From positions 235,942-299,941 of the forward strand of contig NZ_RQHT01000015.1 in assembly GCF_004770905.1 (NCBI RefSeq): a DNA stretch of 64,000 nucleotides, given 5' to 3'. Source of the stretch: Leptospira bandrabouensis (GTDB taxonomy: Bacteria > Spirochaetota > Leptospiria > Leptospirales > Leptospiraceae). The translations under genes and the position numbers were made by a program. The notes beneath the pieces are model-generated. The model saw nothing but the letters and a program-made list of their open reading frames with translations, was not told the DNA's origin and ran no database searches. Below are positions 38,267 through 47,301 of the stretch, piece by piece (the stretch's first letter is position 1; each line of letters starts with the position of its first letter).

Positions 38267-39070
38267 TCAGTGTTTTAATTTTCTGGCGATTAGTTCGATG
38301 GTATCACCATAGGCAAATTGGTTTGCATAGAGGCGATACAGCCATTCGGGGAGTTTGCCTCTAGGCCCTAAATCCCGGTAGGAGTGATACGACATAGGTC
38401 TTACATAGTTCACCTCGAAGCCAAGGATTGACAAGAGTTTTTTCAAAGAGTGAACAGAGTAGTCAAAAAAGTGGTCAGTTGGATGGGTTAAAAACCATTC
38501 CTTGGGATTGGTTTGGAAACTGGGGCCAAAACTGGAAGGAACCGCTAAATACAAATGCCCACCGGGCAAAATCCAATCCCCTAGCCTTTTCCAAATCCCT
38601 TCAATGTCTTCAATATGTTCGATGACAAAAAAGGCAGCAATGACATCAAAAGAATGTTTCCATAAAAGACTATCCACTGACAAAACAGAAGTTTGGTCTA
38701 CATCGAGGCCCAGTGTGGATTTAGAATATTCCACTTCTTTCGGAGAAAGTTCGAGACCCCGTGTGTGGTAACCGGCAGTCCTTGCTTCATCCAAAAAAAA
38801 ACCAGCAGCCGATCCAATTTCCAAAAGAGAACTTCCTTTTGGTTTTGCCCCCACCGATTCTAAATTGTGGAGCCTCCGTTTTGCCATACCCCGTAAGTTT
38901 GGTTCATCATCATAATAAGATTTTTTGTATTGGGACTTATACTCTTCCATAAAGTAACTGTCCCCATACTCTCTCTGTTTTGCAGGAAGATACCGAAGAA
39001 CACCTGTAAGTCTGCATTCTTCATAATACTCAGGGAATTTTTTATGGGGTGAAAATTCGAATAAACTCAA
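38267..39070 (-). CDS. SAM-dependent class I methyltransferase
   Basis: A 267-aa protein with a Methyltransf_23-like domain at about 75-200: motif I LLEIGSAAGFFLDEAR, acidic GLELSPKEVEYSK, FDVIAAFFVIEHIEDIEGIW and the LPGGHLYLAVPS strand. The substrate is unknown; similar proteins act in polysaccharide or lipid biosynthesis. Start is a TTG at 39070 overlapping the stop of the TPR gene (TTGA). It is followed 8 bp later by the helicase gene. Confidence 0.85.
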   Translation of the reverse strand: MSLFEFSPHKKFPEYYEECRLTGVLRYLPAKQREYGDSYFMEEYKSQYKKSYYDDEPNLRGMAKRRLHNLESVGAKPKGSSLLEIGSAAGFFLDEARTAGYHTRGLELSPKEVEYSKSTLGLDVDQTSVLSVDSLLWKHSFDVIAAFFVIEHIEDIEGIWKRLGDWILPGGHLYLAVPSSFGPSFQTNPKEWFLTHPTDHFFDYSVHSLKKLLSILGFEVNYVRPMSYHSYRDLGPRGKLPEWLYRLYANQFAYGDTIELIARKLKH

Positions 39071-41169
39071 AAATAAGTTCTCTTTTTGGATTCGAGAGAT
39101 TTTTCATACTGAGCCCGAGCTGCCCTTTTGTTTTCATAAGCTTCCGTAAGGCTTGGGTTTAAGTCAATGGCTGTTTGGAAACTAGAAAGTGCTCTTTTAA
39201 ATTCCCCATTTTTAAAATAACAAACTCCCAAATAATTATGTGCTTTGGAAGAAATGGTAGGTGTCACATCAGAGCGAGTAATGACCGTTAGTTCTTCAAT
39301 CGCTTTTTCACGATCCACAAGGGAACCGGAATCAATTAAAATTTTAGAAAGAACTAACCTTGATTCCATATCTTCAGGATCGATGTGGCTTGCACGAAAT
39401 GCTTCTTCTTTGGCCTTTTTAGAAAGCCCAGAGTTCCCGCTACTTGCATAATTCAGTGCCAGTTTTCTGTGAGCGAGTTTGATTTCTTTTGGGTCTTTGG
39501 AATTTTCCAAAACATAAACGAGCATCTTTTCTGCGGCCGGAAAGTTTTTGGTTTGGATGTATACGTCTGCCAGTTTCAGTCTTGCTTCATACAGTTCCGG
39601 TTTCCAAGCAATAGCTTCTTCATATTCGGCGATTGCTTCTGAATAAAATCTATTTTCTAAATAATAATCGGCAATGGCAAGTCGTGGTGGCACATGGTTC
39701 GGATCTAGGGCTTGTGACTTACGAAGGGACTCAATGGCCATTGTAGGTTTTCCGGCATGCAAATAAGTTAGGCCCAAATTGTAATATGCCGATTGGTTTT
39801 TCGGATTTAAGGAAAGTGCCCCTTCAAAAGCGGTGATACTTTCCGAATACCGTTCCATCTCATCCAAAATGATTCCAAGGTTTACATAAGCGGTTTCCGA
39901 ATACGTATCTCCTGGCGTGAGGCGAATGATCCTGCGAAACAAACTTTCAGCTTCGACAAGTTCCCCTTTTTTATAATAGAGTTCCGACAAAGCAAAAAGA
40001 GAATCCACATCACTGGGTTTCAGTAACAAAGCTTTTTTTAAGGCAGTAATGGCCATATTGGTTTGGCCCATGGATAAAAAGGCATCAGCAATATAACGAT
40101 AAACTTCGGGTTCGTTGGCATTGGAATCGAGGGCTTTTTGAAAGTACTTGGCCGCTTCTTCTGGCACCTTCTTTTTCAAATACACCAAACCTAAGTTATA
40201 GTAAGATTTGGCATCGTTTGTTTTCAAACGAATCACTTCTCTGAAATAAAACTCAGCCCTATCATAATCTTCTCTTTGGTAGAAGATGGTACCAAGATGG
40301 CCATAAGACAAAACGGCTGTTTGGGAATTAGGTGCCGTCTGTATTACTTTTTGGAATTCGGCAATGGCTTCTGCAATATTTCCTTGTTTCAAATAACTTA
40401 TGGCTAAGTTGTATGTAAGGGTGACATCTGTGGGTGCCAAAGACTGCCCTTCTTTGTAGGCTTCGATGGCACTGGCCGGATCTCCAATCTCTTGGAATAA
40501 ATTTCCTTGGAGGAGTGCCACACGGTAATCGTTCGGAGCAATTTCTTTGGCCCTTTCTGCGGCCCGTCTTGCTTCTTCAAATTTTCCCGCATGTTTGAAT
40601 GCGAGAGATAAATTATAAAATGCAAAATAGTTTTTGGAATCGTATTGGATGGCTTTTTCCAATCGTTCGATCGCATTGATATAACGACCAGCTTCATCAT
40701 ACATCACCCCAAGAACGGTGAGGGCAATGGATTTGTCTTCGTCTGAGCCTGGTGAATTTAAAAACTCCTCACAAACATTTCCAACGCGGTTCACATAACG
40801 GTTGTGATAGGCATTGAGACAGGCCGCGAGTTTCGGATTTACGGAATCATCTGGAAGGTAAGGTTTATCCACAAGAAGGTTTAGGGCCTTTTTATCTGTG
40901 GGAAGGTTCTTTAAGGCTTTTGCGATCTCTTCTGGATTCTTTTTTTTCTCCAGATACCACCAATACCCGGCGGATAAAAATCCAAGAACGAGGGCAACTA
41001 GGAAGGACCAAAATAAAAAGGATAAAACAGGACGACGGGCCGTAGTTTCTGATTCGTAAGTGGTTTCTTTTTCACGACCCAGGTTCCGTAAGTATGGATC
41101 TTCCTGGTAATAACTTGGCTGTGAGGATTGTTCCTCTATACGAAACCGGTTTTTTTGGATGGGATCCAT
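39067..41169 (-). CDS. Membrane-anchored TPR protein
   Basis: The 700-aa protein has one transmembrane helix near residues 49-70 (FLFWSFLVALVLGFLSAGYW) and then at least 12 tetratricopeptide repeats over the remaining ~600 residues, for example AKSYYNLGLVYLKKKVPEEA and QSAYYNLGLTYLHAGKPTMA. The cytoplasmic N-terminus is short and polar. It presumably scaffolds an envelope complex; no enzymatic domain is seen. It lies 8 bp after nusB in the ribH-nusB operon, so may be expressed with housekeeping genes. Confidence 0.88.
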   Translation of the reverse strand: MDPIQKNRFRIEEQSSQPSYYQEDPYLRNLGREKETTYESETTARRPVLSFLFWSFLVALVLGFLSAGYWWYLEKKKNPEEIAKALKNLPTDKKALNLLVDKPYLPDDSVNPKLAACLNAYHNRYVNRVGNVCEEFLNSPGSDEDKSIALTVLGVMYDEAGRYINAIERLEKAIQYDSKNYFAFYNLSLAFKHAGKFEEARRAAERAKEIAPNDYRVALLQGNLFQEIGDPASAIEAYKEGQSLAPTDVTLTYNLAISYLKQGNIAEAIAEFQKVIQTAPNSQTAVLSYGHLGTIFYQREDYDRAEFYFREVIRLKTNDAKSYYNLGLVYLKKKVPEEAAKYFQKALDSNANEPEVYRYIADAFLSMGQTNMAITALKKALLLKPSDVDSLFALSELYYKKGELVEAESLFRRIIRLTPGDTYSETAYVNLGIILDEMERYSESITAFEGALSLNPKNQSAYYNLGLTYLHAGKPTMAIESLRKSQALDPNHVPPRLAIADYYLENRFYSEAIAEYEEAIAWKPELYEARLKLADVYIQTKNFPAAEKMLVYVLENSKDPKEIKLAHRKLALNYASSGNSGLSKKAKEEAFRASHIDPEDMESRLVLSKILIDSGSLVDREKAIEELTVITRSDVTPTISSKAHNYLGVCYFKNGEFKRALSSFQTAIDLNPSLTEAYENKRAARAQYEKSLESKKRTYF

Positions 41170-41177
41170 TCTATCTC

Positions 41178-41600
41178 TTACTGGGGTTTGTTCGCTACGA
41201 TCTCCTTCTTATAGAAGGCATCAAGTAATCCGTTGATAAACTGTGCCGATTCGTCCGTTTCAAATTCTTTTGTGAGTTCCACCGCTTCGTTGATGACAAC
41301 GGGGGCTGCAAGGAAAGGTTCCTTTTGCAAACTAAGAATTGATAAACGTAAAATACAGCGGTTGACCACGGAAATACGCGAAAGTTCCCAATTCTCCGAA
41401 TACTTCTTGATTAGAGTATCGATCGCTTTTCGATTTTCGACCACTCCTTTCACAAGAAAGACAGCATAATCCTTTTCTTCACGAGTGATTTTTTTGTCAT
41501 ACCAATCGAATTTCATAGCCCGATCCGGATCGGTTCCGACCAGGTCAATTTGGTAGAGGCACATTAAGGCGAGACTTCGCCCGCGGTGTCTAGAACTCAT
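41178..41600 (-). CDS. nusB: Transcription antitermination factor NusB
   Basis: A 140-aa all-helical NusB. It starts [22 protein letters not shown], with the basic RNA-binding N-terminus, and has the conserved [27 protein letters not shown] and [14 protein letters not shown] stretches. NusB with S10 binds boxA RNA and promotes rRNA antitermination. The ATG overlaps the ribH stop (ATGA); ribH-nusB pairing is common in bacteria. Confidence 0.95.
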   Translation of the reverse strand: MSSRHRGRSLALMCLYQIDLVGTDPDRAMKFDWYDKKITREEKDYAVFLVKGVVENRKAIDTLIKKYSENWELSRISVVNRCILRLSILSLQKEPFLAAPVVINEAVELTKEFETDESAQFINGLLDAFYKKEIVANKPQ

Positions 41601-42064
41601 CCGATCTCTTTGAAAAGATTTGCCATTTCGATGGCTGTGGTGGCTGCCTCGTATCCTTTGTTTCCTGCTTTGGTACCGGCTCTTTCGATCGCTTGTTCAA
41701 TGGATTCTGTAGTGATGACTCCAAAAATCACAGGAACGGATCCGTCTGCCACTGACCCTACTTTGGCGGCTTCCCCAGAAACCAAATCATAATGAGAAGT
41801 GGCACCACGAATTACTGCCCCCAGGCATACGATGGCAGAGAATTGGTATTTTTTGGATGATAAAACTCGTTTTACGGTTTGTGGAAGTTCGAAGGCACCG
41901 GGAACATAGATGACAGTGACATCGGAATCTGCGATTCCATGTTGTCTATAGGCATCTTTGGCTCCTTTGAGTAGAGACTCGGTGATAAATTCATTGAACT
42001 TTGAAACGATGACACAATGTTTTTGTCCGTTTCCGATGCGTGTGCCTTCCAGTGTAGCTGTCAT
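41597..42064 (-). CDS. ribH: 6,7-dimethyl-8-ribityllumazine synthase
   Basis: The 155-aa protein has the lumazine synthase motifs [58 protein letters not shown] (with the catalytic His) and [21 protein letters not shown]. It condenses the ribityl diaminouracil with dihydroxybutanone phosphate in the penultimate step of riboflavin synthesis. No FMN riboswitch is visible upstream; a 50-aa gene precedes it by 23 bp. Confidence 0.96.
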   Translation of the reverse strand: MTATLEGTRIGNGQKHCVIVSKFNEFITESLLKGAKDAYRQHGIADSDVTVIYVPGAFELPQTVKRVLSSKKYQFSAIVCLGAVIRGATSHYDLVSGEAAKVGSVADGSVPVIFGVITTESIEQAIERAGTKAGNKGYEAATTAIEMANLFKEIG

Positions 42065-42087
42065 GTATCCAAAATCCTAAGGGGGTG

Positions 42088-42240
42088 TTATTTCGCAAGA
42101 CGAATGACAAGGGTAATCTTTCCGTCTGGATTTTCTACTACTTCAAACCCGTCTCGTTCGAGAGCTTTTTTGGCTCGGTAGATTGCCAGATTCACCACAT
42201 TGGTTTTGTCATCGTTCGGTTTTTGTGGTTCTTGGTGCAT
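42088..42240 (-). CDS. Small 50-aa protein upstream of ribH
   Basis: Translation from the ATG at 42240 gives 50 aa, beginning MHQEPQKPNDDKTNVVNLAI and ending DGKITLVIRLAK. It is preceded by AGGGGGG with 4-nt spacing, a very strong ribosome binding site. It ends 23 bp before ribH, so it probably leads the ribH-nusB-TPR operon. The amphipathic middle helix and short beta hairpin suggest a folded small protein. No family is recognised. Confidence 0.7.
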   Translation of the reverse strand: MHQEPQKPNDDKTNVVNLAIYRAKKALERDGFEVVENPDGKITLVIRLAK

Positions 42241-42346
42241 TTGGCCCCCCTATCCTTTTTAAGTTCGGAAGCCAAACCACCCAATCTTAAATGCCAATGA
42301 CTTTACAAGGTAGAATTGTTTTCCTCTTATGTCATATAGGAAGAAA

Positions 42347-42784
42347 ATGAAGAAAAAGAAATCTGTAAAGAAGGTCAAAAAAAGAAAACCGGTAGTCTAT
42401 ACCGAGAGTGACTTTATTGTAAAACCTTCCTCTATTCCTAATATTGGAATGGGACTATTCACCAAACAAACATTATACAAGGGTGATACTGTAGGTTATT
42501 ACATGGGTAAAATCATTACCGATGAACAAGCGGAATCAAACAAATACGTAGACTCAAAATACCTACTTTGGATCTGTAAAGACTGGTGGATTTATGGGGA
42601 AGGAAAGGAATCGAATTACACCCGTTACATCAACCATTCTTCAAAACCCAATGCGGAACTCATCACCTCTGTCAGATGGAAAACCGCTAGGTTCAAAGTG
42701 TTAAAAACAATCCCTGCGGGAGCAGAAATTTTCTTCGATTACGGAAAAGACTACTGGGACAACGTGGACTTCAAACCGAAATAA
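42347..42784 (+). CDS. SET-domain protein (putative protein lysine methyltransferase)
   Basis: A 145-aa protein with a Lys-rich N-terminus (about 1-18) followed by a compact SET domain: [33 protein letters not shown], the NHS signature in [14 protein letters not shown] and the C-terminal [12 protein letters not shown]. These residues bind S-adenosylmethionine and the target lysine in eukaryotic SET enzymes. There is no post-SET cysteine cluster. Bacterial SET proteins may modify ribosomal or DNA-binding proteins; the target here is unknown. GGAAG precedes this ATG; another ATG lies at 42329. Confidence 0.87.
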   Translation: MKKKKSVKKVKKRKPVVYTESDFIVKPSSIPNIGMGLFTKQTLYKGDTVGYYMGKIITDEQAESNKYVDSKYLLWICKDWWIYGEGKESNYTRYINHSSKPNAELITSVRWKTARFKVLKTIPAGAEIFFDYGKDYWDNVDFKPK

Positions 42785-42850
42785 GTTTGAGTTATGGGGC
42801 CAAAACCAATTTGGCCCAATTTCAAATAAGAATACAAATAGGACAATCTC

Positions 42851-43057
42851 TTAGAGGAGATCGTTATTTCCAAAAGCAGGTTTGGATGATGTTTTATGGA
42901 CATCGGCAGCTTCTAAGGCTTCGACGTAACGGATCACAGAATCATCCATCCGAAACACTCCTTCACTACTCTCTTTATGGCCTAAACGGCAAACCAAAAG
43001 ATTGGCGGCAAAGAAAATCAATGTAAGAACCAAGGGAAAACGAAATGCATTCGACAT
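42851..43057 (-). CDS. Small exported or membrane-anchored protein
   Basis: A 68-aa protein with an N-terminal hydrophobic segment (FPLVLTLIFFAANLLVC, possibly a lipobox ending at Cys 23) and a polar tail containing VIRYVEALEAADVHK. The ATG at 43057 is preceded by GGAGG at ideal spacing, which strongly favours it over the overlapping plus-strand frame. No family is recognised. Confidence 0.65.
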   Translation of the reverse strand: MSNAFRFPLVLTLIFFAANLLVCRLGHKESSEGVFRMDDSVIRYVEALEAADVHKTSSKPAFGNNDLL

Positions 43058-43125
43058 AAAACCCTCCGACTTAAGACTAAGCCTCCTACCCGCCTCTTCC
43101 CAGGCAAGAAATTTTTAGAAGAATT

Positions 43126-44712
43126 CTAATAGAAATCTTCGATTCGAATGTCGGGAAAAGCATTGTTTTCATTCTCTGCGGCCGCAAGGATTCCTTCCTC
43201 CACGGGACCGTTTAACATCCCTTCTAAAGTCAAAAAGAGATTGGCGTGCACATTGGTACGACGCACCGCATAATCGACCATAGTTCCCGTTTTCATGATA
43301 AAGGCCCAGTCGCTACTTTGTAATAATAAGAGCTCCCTTCCCATTTGTTTCAAAATCCGTTTCTGTAAATCGGTTCCCGATCCAAATTCGTGGGCCCTTT
43401 TGTGCATTCTTATGCTTAAGGAATGGATGAGAGGATAAATCCAGTCATTGGTGGAATTGAGCCATACCTCACCGTATCCATTTTCCCCCCAACTAGACAT
43501 TTTCATTTCCACTGACTGGACGCGCGGAATGCCACGGGCTGCCTCCATAGGATGGGAAAGCATAATGGTGTTTTGGTTAAAATGGATTTTTTTGAAAAGA
43601 AATTCGATAAACTGCGGGCCCTCATACCACCAGTGACCATATAACTCAGCGTCGTACGGGGACACGATGATTGCTGGCTGTTTGTTTGTTTCAAATAAAT
43701 GTTCCGCTTGGCGGATGCGGTTTCGTAAAAAATCTTCCGCATGGTTTCCTGCCGCCTCCATCGCCCAGTCAGGATGGTAGTATCCTTTGTCCTGAGTTTT
43801 CCCAGTGATCCGAAAGTATTTGATACTGGTATTGATCCTCACTCCATTGGAATGAAGGTATGGGGAGATATCTTCCCAAGGGAGGTCATGGCCTATGTCA
43901 CGATAGTATTCCCTGTACCGGAAATCTCCTGGATACCCATCAATAGAACTCCATACTTGGTTGCTACTTTCTGGATCTCTACCGAAAGCAAAAACCCCAC
44001 GCCCCACTTCCACCGGTGCATACACACCAAACTTGGGTCTCGGGCTTGCATGTGTGATTCCATGTGTGTCCACAAAGAAATACCGAAATCCTTCCCGGTC
44101 CAGTTCCTCTTCTAGTTTTTGTGTGTATCCACATTCGGAAAGCCAAATGCCTTTGGGATCCCTTCCCCAGATACGGCGGAAGGTCCGCCTACCATTCTTT
44201 AGTTGGGAACGAAAGATGGAACTTTCCGAATCATAAAAAGGTAAAAAGGCATGGGTGGCAGGACTTGTCATGGCTTCCAATTCACCTGATTCGATAAAGG
44301 GAAGAAAACTTTTTGTTAAATCACCATTCGTTTCTTCAAAGATAGATTCTGTATCTAAAAAATGTTCCAAATAACGTTTCGAAAGATAATTGAGATGTGG
44401 ATCGTATGTTGTTCGTTTGGTTTCGTGTTTTGCTAAACTAATTAAATTCTTTATGTACTTTCGAAATCCATTTTGCAAATACGGATCTGTTAACATTAAA
44501 GAGAGTGTAGGTGTAAACGACATGGTGATTCGAAAACGAACCGACTCTTTTTTTAAATTTCGAAACACTCTGATAAGAGGGATGTAGGTTTCTAGGATGG
44601 CCTCGTTTAACCAGTTTTCTTCGATAAAAGGAGTCACATACCCAGGATGCCTAACAAACGGTAGGTGGGCATGTAATACAAAAACCAAATGCCCTTTTAC
44701 AAAATGATTCAT
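43126..44712 (-). CDS. GH57 family 1,4-alpha-glucan branching enzyme-like protein
   Basis: This 528-aa protein matches the DUF1957-containing GH57 enzymes. It starts with VFVLHAHLPFVRHPGYV (metal/active-site HxH), has the nucleophile region IWLSECGYTQKLEEEL (Glu in motif 3) and the acid/base Asp in IVSPYDAELYGHWWYEGP (motif 4), followed by the helical C-terminal domain. Members form alpha-1,6 branches in glycogen-like glucans. It overlaps the upstream DUF4912 gene by 1 nt (TAATG), a pairing known from other phyla, so the two proteins likely cooperate. Confidence 0.9.
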   Translation of the reverse strand: MNHFVKGHLVFVLHAHLPFVRHPGYVTPFIEENWLNEAILETYIPLIRVFRNLKKESVRFRITMSFTPTLSLMLTDPYLQNGFRKYIKNLISLAKHETKRTTYDPHLNYLSKRYLEHFLDTESIFEETNGDLTKSFLPFIESGELEAMTSPATHAFLPFYDSESSIFRSQLKNGRRTFRRIWGRDPKGIWLSECGYTQKLEEELDREGFRYFFVDTHGITHASPRPKFGVYAPVEVGRGVFAFGRDPESSNQVWSSIDGYPGDFRYREYYRDIGHDLPWEDISPYLHSNGVRINTSIKYFRITGKTQDKGYYHPDWAMEAAGNHAEDFLRNRIRQAEHLFETNKQPAIIVSPYDAELYGHWWYEGPQFIEFLFKKIHFNQNTIMLSHPMEAARGIPRVQSVEMKMSSWGENGYGEVWLNSTNDWIYPLIHSLSIRMHKRAHEFGSGTDLQKRILKQMGRELLLLQSSDWAFIMKTGTMVDYAVRRTNVHANLFLTLEGMLNGPVEEGILAAAENENNAFPDIRIEDFY

Positions 44713-45467
44713 TACAAAAGTCCTTTTCCTGACCCCGATCCATTCCCTAAAGAGGAAGGTGCTTGGTTTAGATTTGATTGTCCTTCTGGGCCACCCGTTT
44801 TCCTAGGGTTCACAAAAAACGCAGAAGGATCTCCATCTTTAAAATAATACTCATCACTATCGGCAGACTTGGCAACAAGCCCCATCTCTATCCACTGTGG
44901 ATGAATCCATTCTTTATCCAAACGAAAGGATTCGGATCCGCCCGGGAAATCTTTTCCACTTGTATGAAGAGCCGAAACTTCTTTTTTCTGAAAAGAAACA
45001 AGGATGGAAGTTTGGATTTCCCTAACGGGAAACATAAATTTCAAATAATAAGATTCTGTAAATGGAAGAAGATCATAAAATTCAATCCTTTCGCTTCCGA
45101 ATATATTTTTGTATTCTACTTTCAATCGGAATTTTAATCCTTCAGTAGAAGGAGATTCTAAATCGTTCAAAACATTCTTTAGTGTTTTCTCTGAAAATTT
45201 CCAAAAAACAAAAGCTTCTTTGGGAGTCCGAATGAGAACCCTCATAAGATCATCACCAGGTATTTCTGGATGTTTTGTAAATTTGGAATCGTTGTAAATA
45301 AGAACTGGGGGAGTGGAATGAGATAGAGGTTCTGTTTTTTTTACCGTTTTTTTTGCGGCAATCTTTGCACCAGTTTTTACTGGTTTTTCTTTTGGGCTGA
45401 CAACTGACTGTTTCTTCTTAGGGGCGGACTTTTTTTTGGCGCCAACTTTCTTTTCTTCATTTGCCAT
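44712..45467 (-). CDS. DUF4912 domain protein
   Basis: A 251-aa protein with a 50-residue Lys/Ala/Pro-rich N-terminal tail and a DUF4912 domain at about 70-200 (DDLMRVLIRTPKEAFVFWKF; YDLLPFTESYYLKFMFPV). DUF4912 has an OmpR-like or carbohydrate-module-like beta fold and commonly occurs next to GH57 branching enzymes, as here. It may bring the enzyme to its glucan. The very basic tail is unlike most members. Confidence 0.8.
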   Translation of the reverse strand: MANEEKKVGAKKKSAPKKKQSVVSPKEKPVKTGAKIAAKKTVKKTEPLSHSTPPVLIYNDSKFTKHPEIPGDDLMRVLIRTPKEAFVFWKFSEKTLKNVLNDLESPSTEGLKFRLKVEYKNIFGSERIEFYDLLPFTESYYLKFMFPVREIQTSILVSFQKKEVSALHTSGKDFPGGSESFRLDKEWIHPQWIEMGLVAKSADSDEYYFKDGDPSAFFVNPRKTGGPEGQSNLNQAPSSLGNGSGSGKGLL

Positions 45468-45570
45468 GTTCCAAGCTTAAAGATGAGAAACACTCACCTT
45501 CAATTCTTTTTTATTTGACGTTTGCTTTTTTTCCAAAATACAATCAATCCATACCAAATTGGGACAAACT

Positions 45571-45858
45571 ATGAAAATCAATTATACCTGGAAACACTTA
45601 GACCGCTCCGAAGCCGCTGAAAAATATGCGGACGAAAAACTAGAAAGAGTTACAAAATACGTTCAAAAAATCGTATCCTGCGAAGTATCATTTGAAGCCA
45701 TTCATGGAGAAATTAGCTCTAACTTAAAGTTACACGCTGATGGGACCAATTTTAACGCTCACAACCAAGACAAAGATGTTTATGTTTGTATCGATGGATT
45801 GGAAGACAAAATCCTTTCTCAAGTAAGCAAACACCACGATAAAAAAAGCCAACACTAA
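45571..45858 (+). CDS. hpf: Ribosome hibernation promoting factor, short form
   Basis: A 95-aa protein with the HPF/YfiA fold: MKINYTWKHLDRSEAAEKYADEK, conserved lysines, SCEVSFEAIHGEISSNLKLHADG and DVYVCIDGLEDKILSQVSKH. It lacks the long-form C-terminal dimerisation domain. Short HPF binds the 30S decoding centre to inactivate ribosomes in stationary phase. ATG 45571 is chosen over the in-frame TTG at 45559. A TPR-like gene follows after 8 bp. Confidence 0.9.
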   Translation: MKINYTWKHLDRSEAAEKYADEKLERVTKYVQKIVSCEVSFEAIHGEISSNLKLHADGTNFNAHNQDKDVYVCIDGLEDKILSQVSKHHDKKSQH

Positions 45859-45866
45859 TCTCTAAC

Positions 45867-46739
45867 ATGATTCAGAAGTCGGAAGAAGCACTTACCTATC
45901 TTTCCAATGGTGAGTTTGAAACTGCAAAATCTCTTTATTCCGTACTTCTGGATCGAGATCCAGAGGATCTTGCCACCATCAGTGGTTATTATATTGCCAG
46001 TTTTTGGGACCACAGGCTCGATTTAATTCTAAAAACCAGAGAAGGAAAAGAAAGAGGCAAACTCCTCCTTGGATTTTTTGCCGATTTTGAATCCGAAATC
46101 CGCAAACGTGGATTTCAAAATACAGAAAGTTTTTCTGTTACCCAAGATTGTATCTTAAAAGAAGCACGCGACCACCTAAAACTTGCCTACCAATGGGAAG
46201 GTGCCAATGCTCTCGACAAAGATTTGTTACGTGAATTGGCGGTTTGTCTCATCAAAATCAAAGATTATGGTATGGCCTTAGAAGTGTTACTCTATGGAGG
46301 GAATAAACATTCTCCTGCGCTTCAGTATTATTTAGCAGAAACCCAAGTGATGACGGGAAATGAAAAAGAAGGAATCGAAACTTACCGCACTGCTTTTTTA
46401 AATGATCCTCAACTTTTTCCTCATACCATTGTTCGTTGGCCACCACTCCTCACTCTCATCCAAAAAGCCAGTGAAATCACTTCTAAAGAAGACGAAATGA
46501 AGGAACTGGTTCCTGTCCTTGCTTGGAGAGAAGGAATCTTTCGTCCTCTTGTTAAAAAAGACGAAACCACGATCCAAATTTGGTTTTCTGAACTGAAGAG
46601 ACTGGCGGATAGCAAAGAAAGAAGTGGGGGAAGTTTTCGATTGGATGCAAGGATGGAGCAGTTTGCTTTAGCCATTTTGCATTCGGCAGACGACATCCGT
46701 TCTCGGGACGCCGTCCAATTTGCAAAGGGATTTGTTTAG
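45867..46739 (+). CDS. TPR-like soluble protein
   Basis: A 290-aa helical protein without signal peptide. The first 50 residues form a TPR-like unit (EEALTYLSNGEFETAKSLYS), with further helix pairs around 145-180 (ALQYYLAETQVMTGNEKEGI). It follows hpf by 8 bp and probably shares its mRNA. No catalytic motif or specific family is seen. Confidence 0.75.
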   Translation: MIQKSEEALTYLSNGEFETAKSLYSVLLDRDPEDLATISGYYIASFWDHRLDLILKTREGKERGKLLLGFFADFESEIRKRGFQNTESFSVTQDCILKEARDHLKLAYQWEGANALDKDLLRELAVCLIKIKDYGMALEVLLYGGNKHSPALQYYLAETQVMTGNEKEGIETYRTAFLNDPQLFPHTIVRWPPLLTLIQKASEITSKEDEMKELVPVLAWREGIFRPLVKKDETTIQIWFSELKRLADSKERSGGSFRLDARMEQFALAILHSADDIRSRDAVQFAKGFV

Positions 46740-46742
46740 AAT

Positions 46743-47297
46743 CTATCTTTCGACAGATTCAATCAAAAGACGAAGTTCGTCTGCAGCAGACTCCCTTCCT
46801 GTTTTTTCATAATACAATTCTAACTCACGAAGCCCATACACTGCGCCTGGAGCCGAACGTAAATGATCGAGTAACTCTCGTTTTTGATAGGATTCATTGA
46901 GATCAAGACTGGTAGGTTCATTTTGGTAGTTGTTTTGTTCGATCACAACACCAGCACTGTCATTTCCCGCAAGAGTTGGCTCTTGGGAATTGCGGCTAGC
47001 GAGAACAAACACAAGGCTGATTGCCATTACAGCAGAAAACGAATATTGAACGGTTCTGTTTTCGATCAAATCGCGGAAGGTGAAGGAGATCTTTTGGTTG
47101 GGTTTGTCAAAGGTGACGGACTCTAAGAGATTCAGGAGGCGGGTGTCGAAGTCTTCTGACATTCGAGGAAGGATGGTGTCTTCCTTTTCCTTTACCTTTT
47201 GGAAAAGAGAACAAATCTTATTTTCCAAAACCACATTGTCTGTCTCTTCAGAAAAGAGACCCGGATATTGTGAACGAAACCAATCTTTTAAACTCAT
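46743..47297 (-). CDS. Putative membrane anti-sigma factor
   Basis: A 184-aa protein with a cytoplasmic N-terminal region (about 1-90), one transmembrane helix (YSFSAVMAISLVFVLAS, about 94-111) and an extracytoplasmic tail. It lies directly after an ECF sigma gene, overlapping or nearly so depending on start (ATG 47297, or TTG 47312). No zinc-binding HxxxCxxC motif is present, so it is assigned as anti-sigma by position and topology only. Confidence 0.65.
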   Translation of the reverse strand: MSLKDWFRSQYPGLFSEETDNVVLENKICSLFQKVKEKEDTILPRMSEDFDTRLLNLLESVTFDKPNQKISFTFRDLIENRTVQYSFSAVMAISLVFVLASRNSQEPTLAGNDSAGVVIEQNNYQNEPTSLDLNESYQKRELLDHLRSAPGAVYGLRELELYYEKTGRESAADELRLLIESVER

Positions 47298-47301
47298 AAA
47301 C

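Noticed and set aside
41597..42329. FMN riboswitch controlling ribH
   Set aside because: The space upstream of ribH holds a coding 50-aa frame with a strong ribosome binding site and no RFN-element signature.
42787..43026. 79-codon plus-strand frame after the SET gene
   Set aside because: The minus-strand frame at 42851-43057 has a GGAGG site and a signal-like N-terminus, so the plus-strand frame is the shadow.
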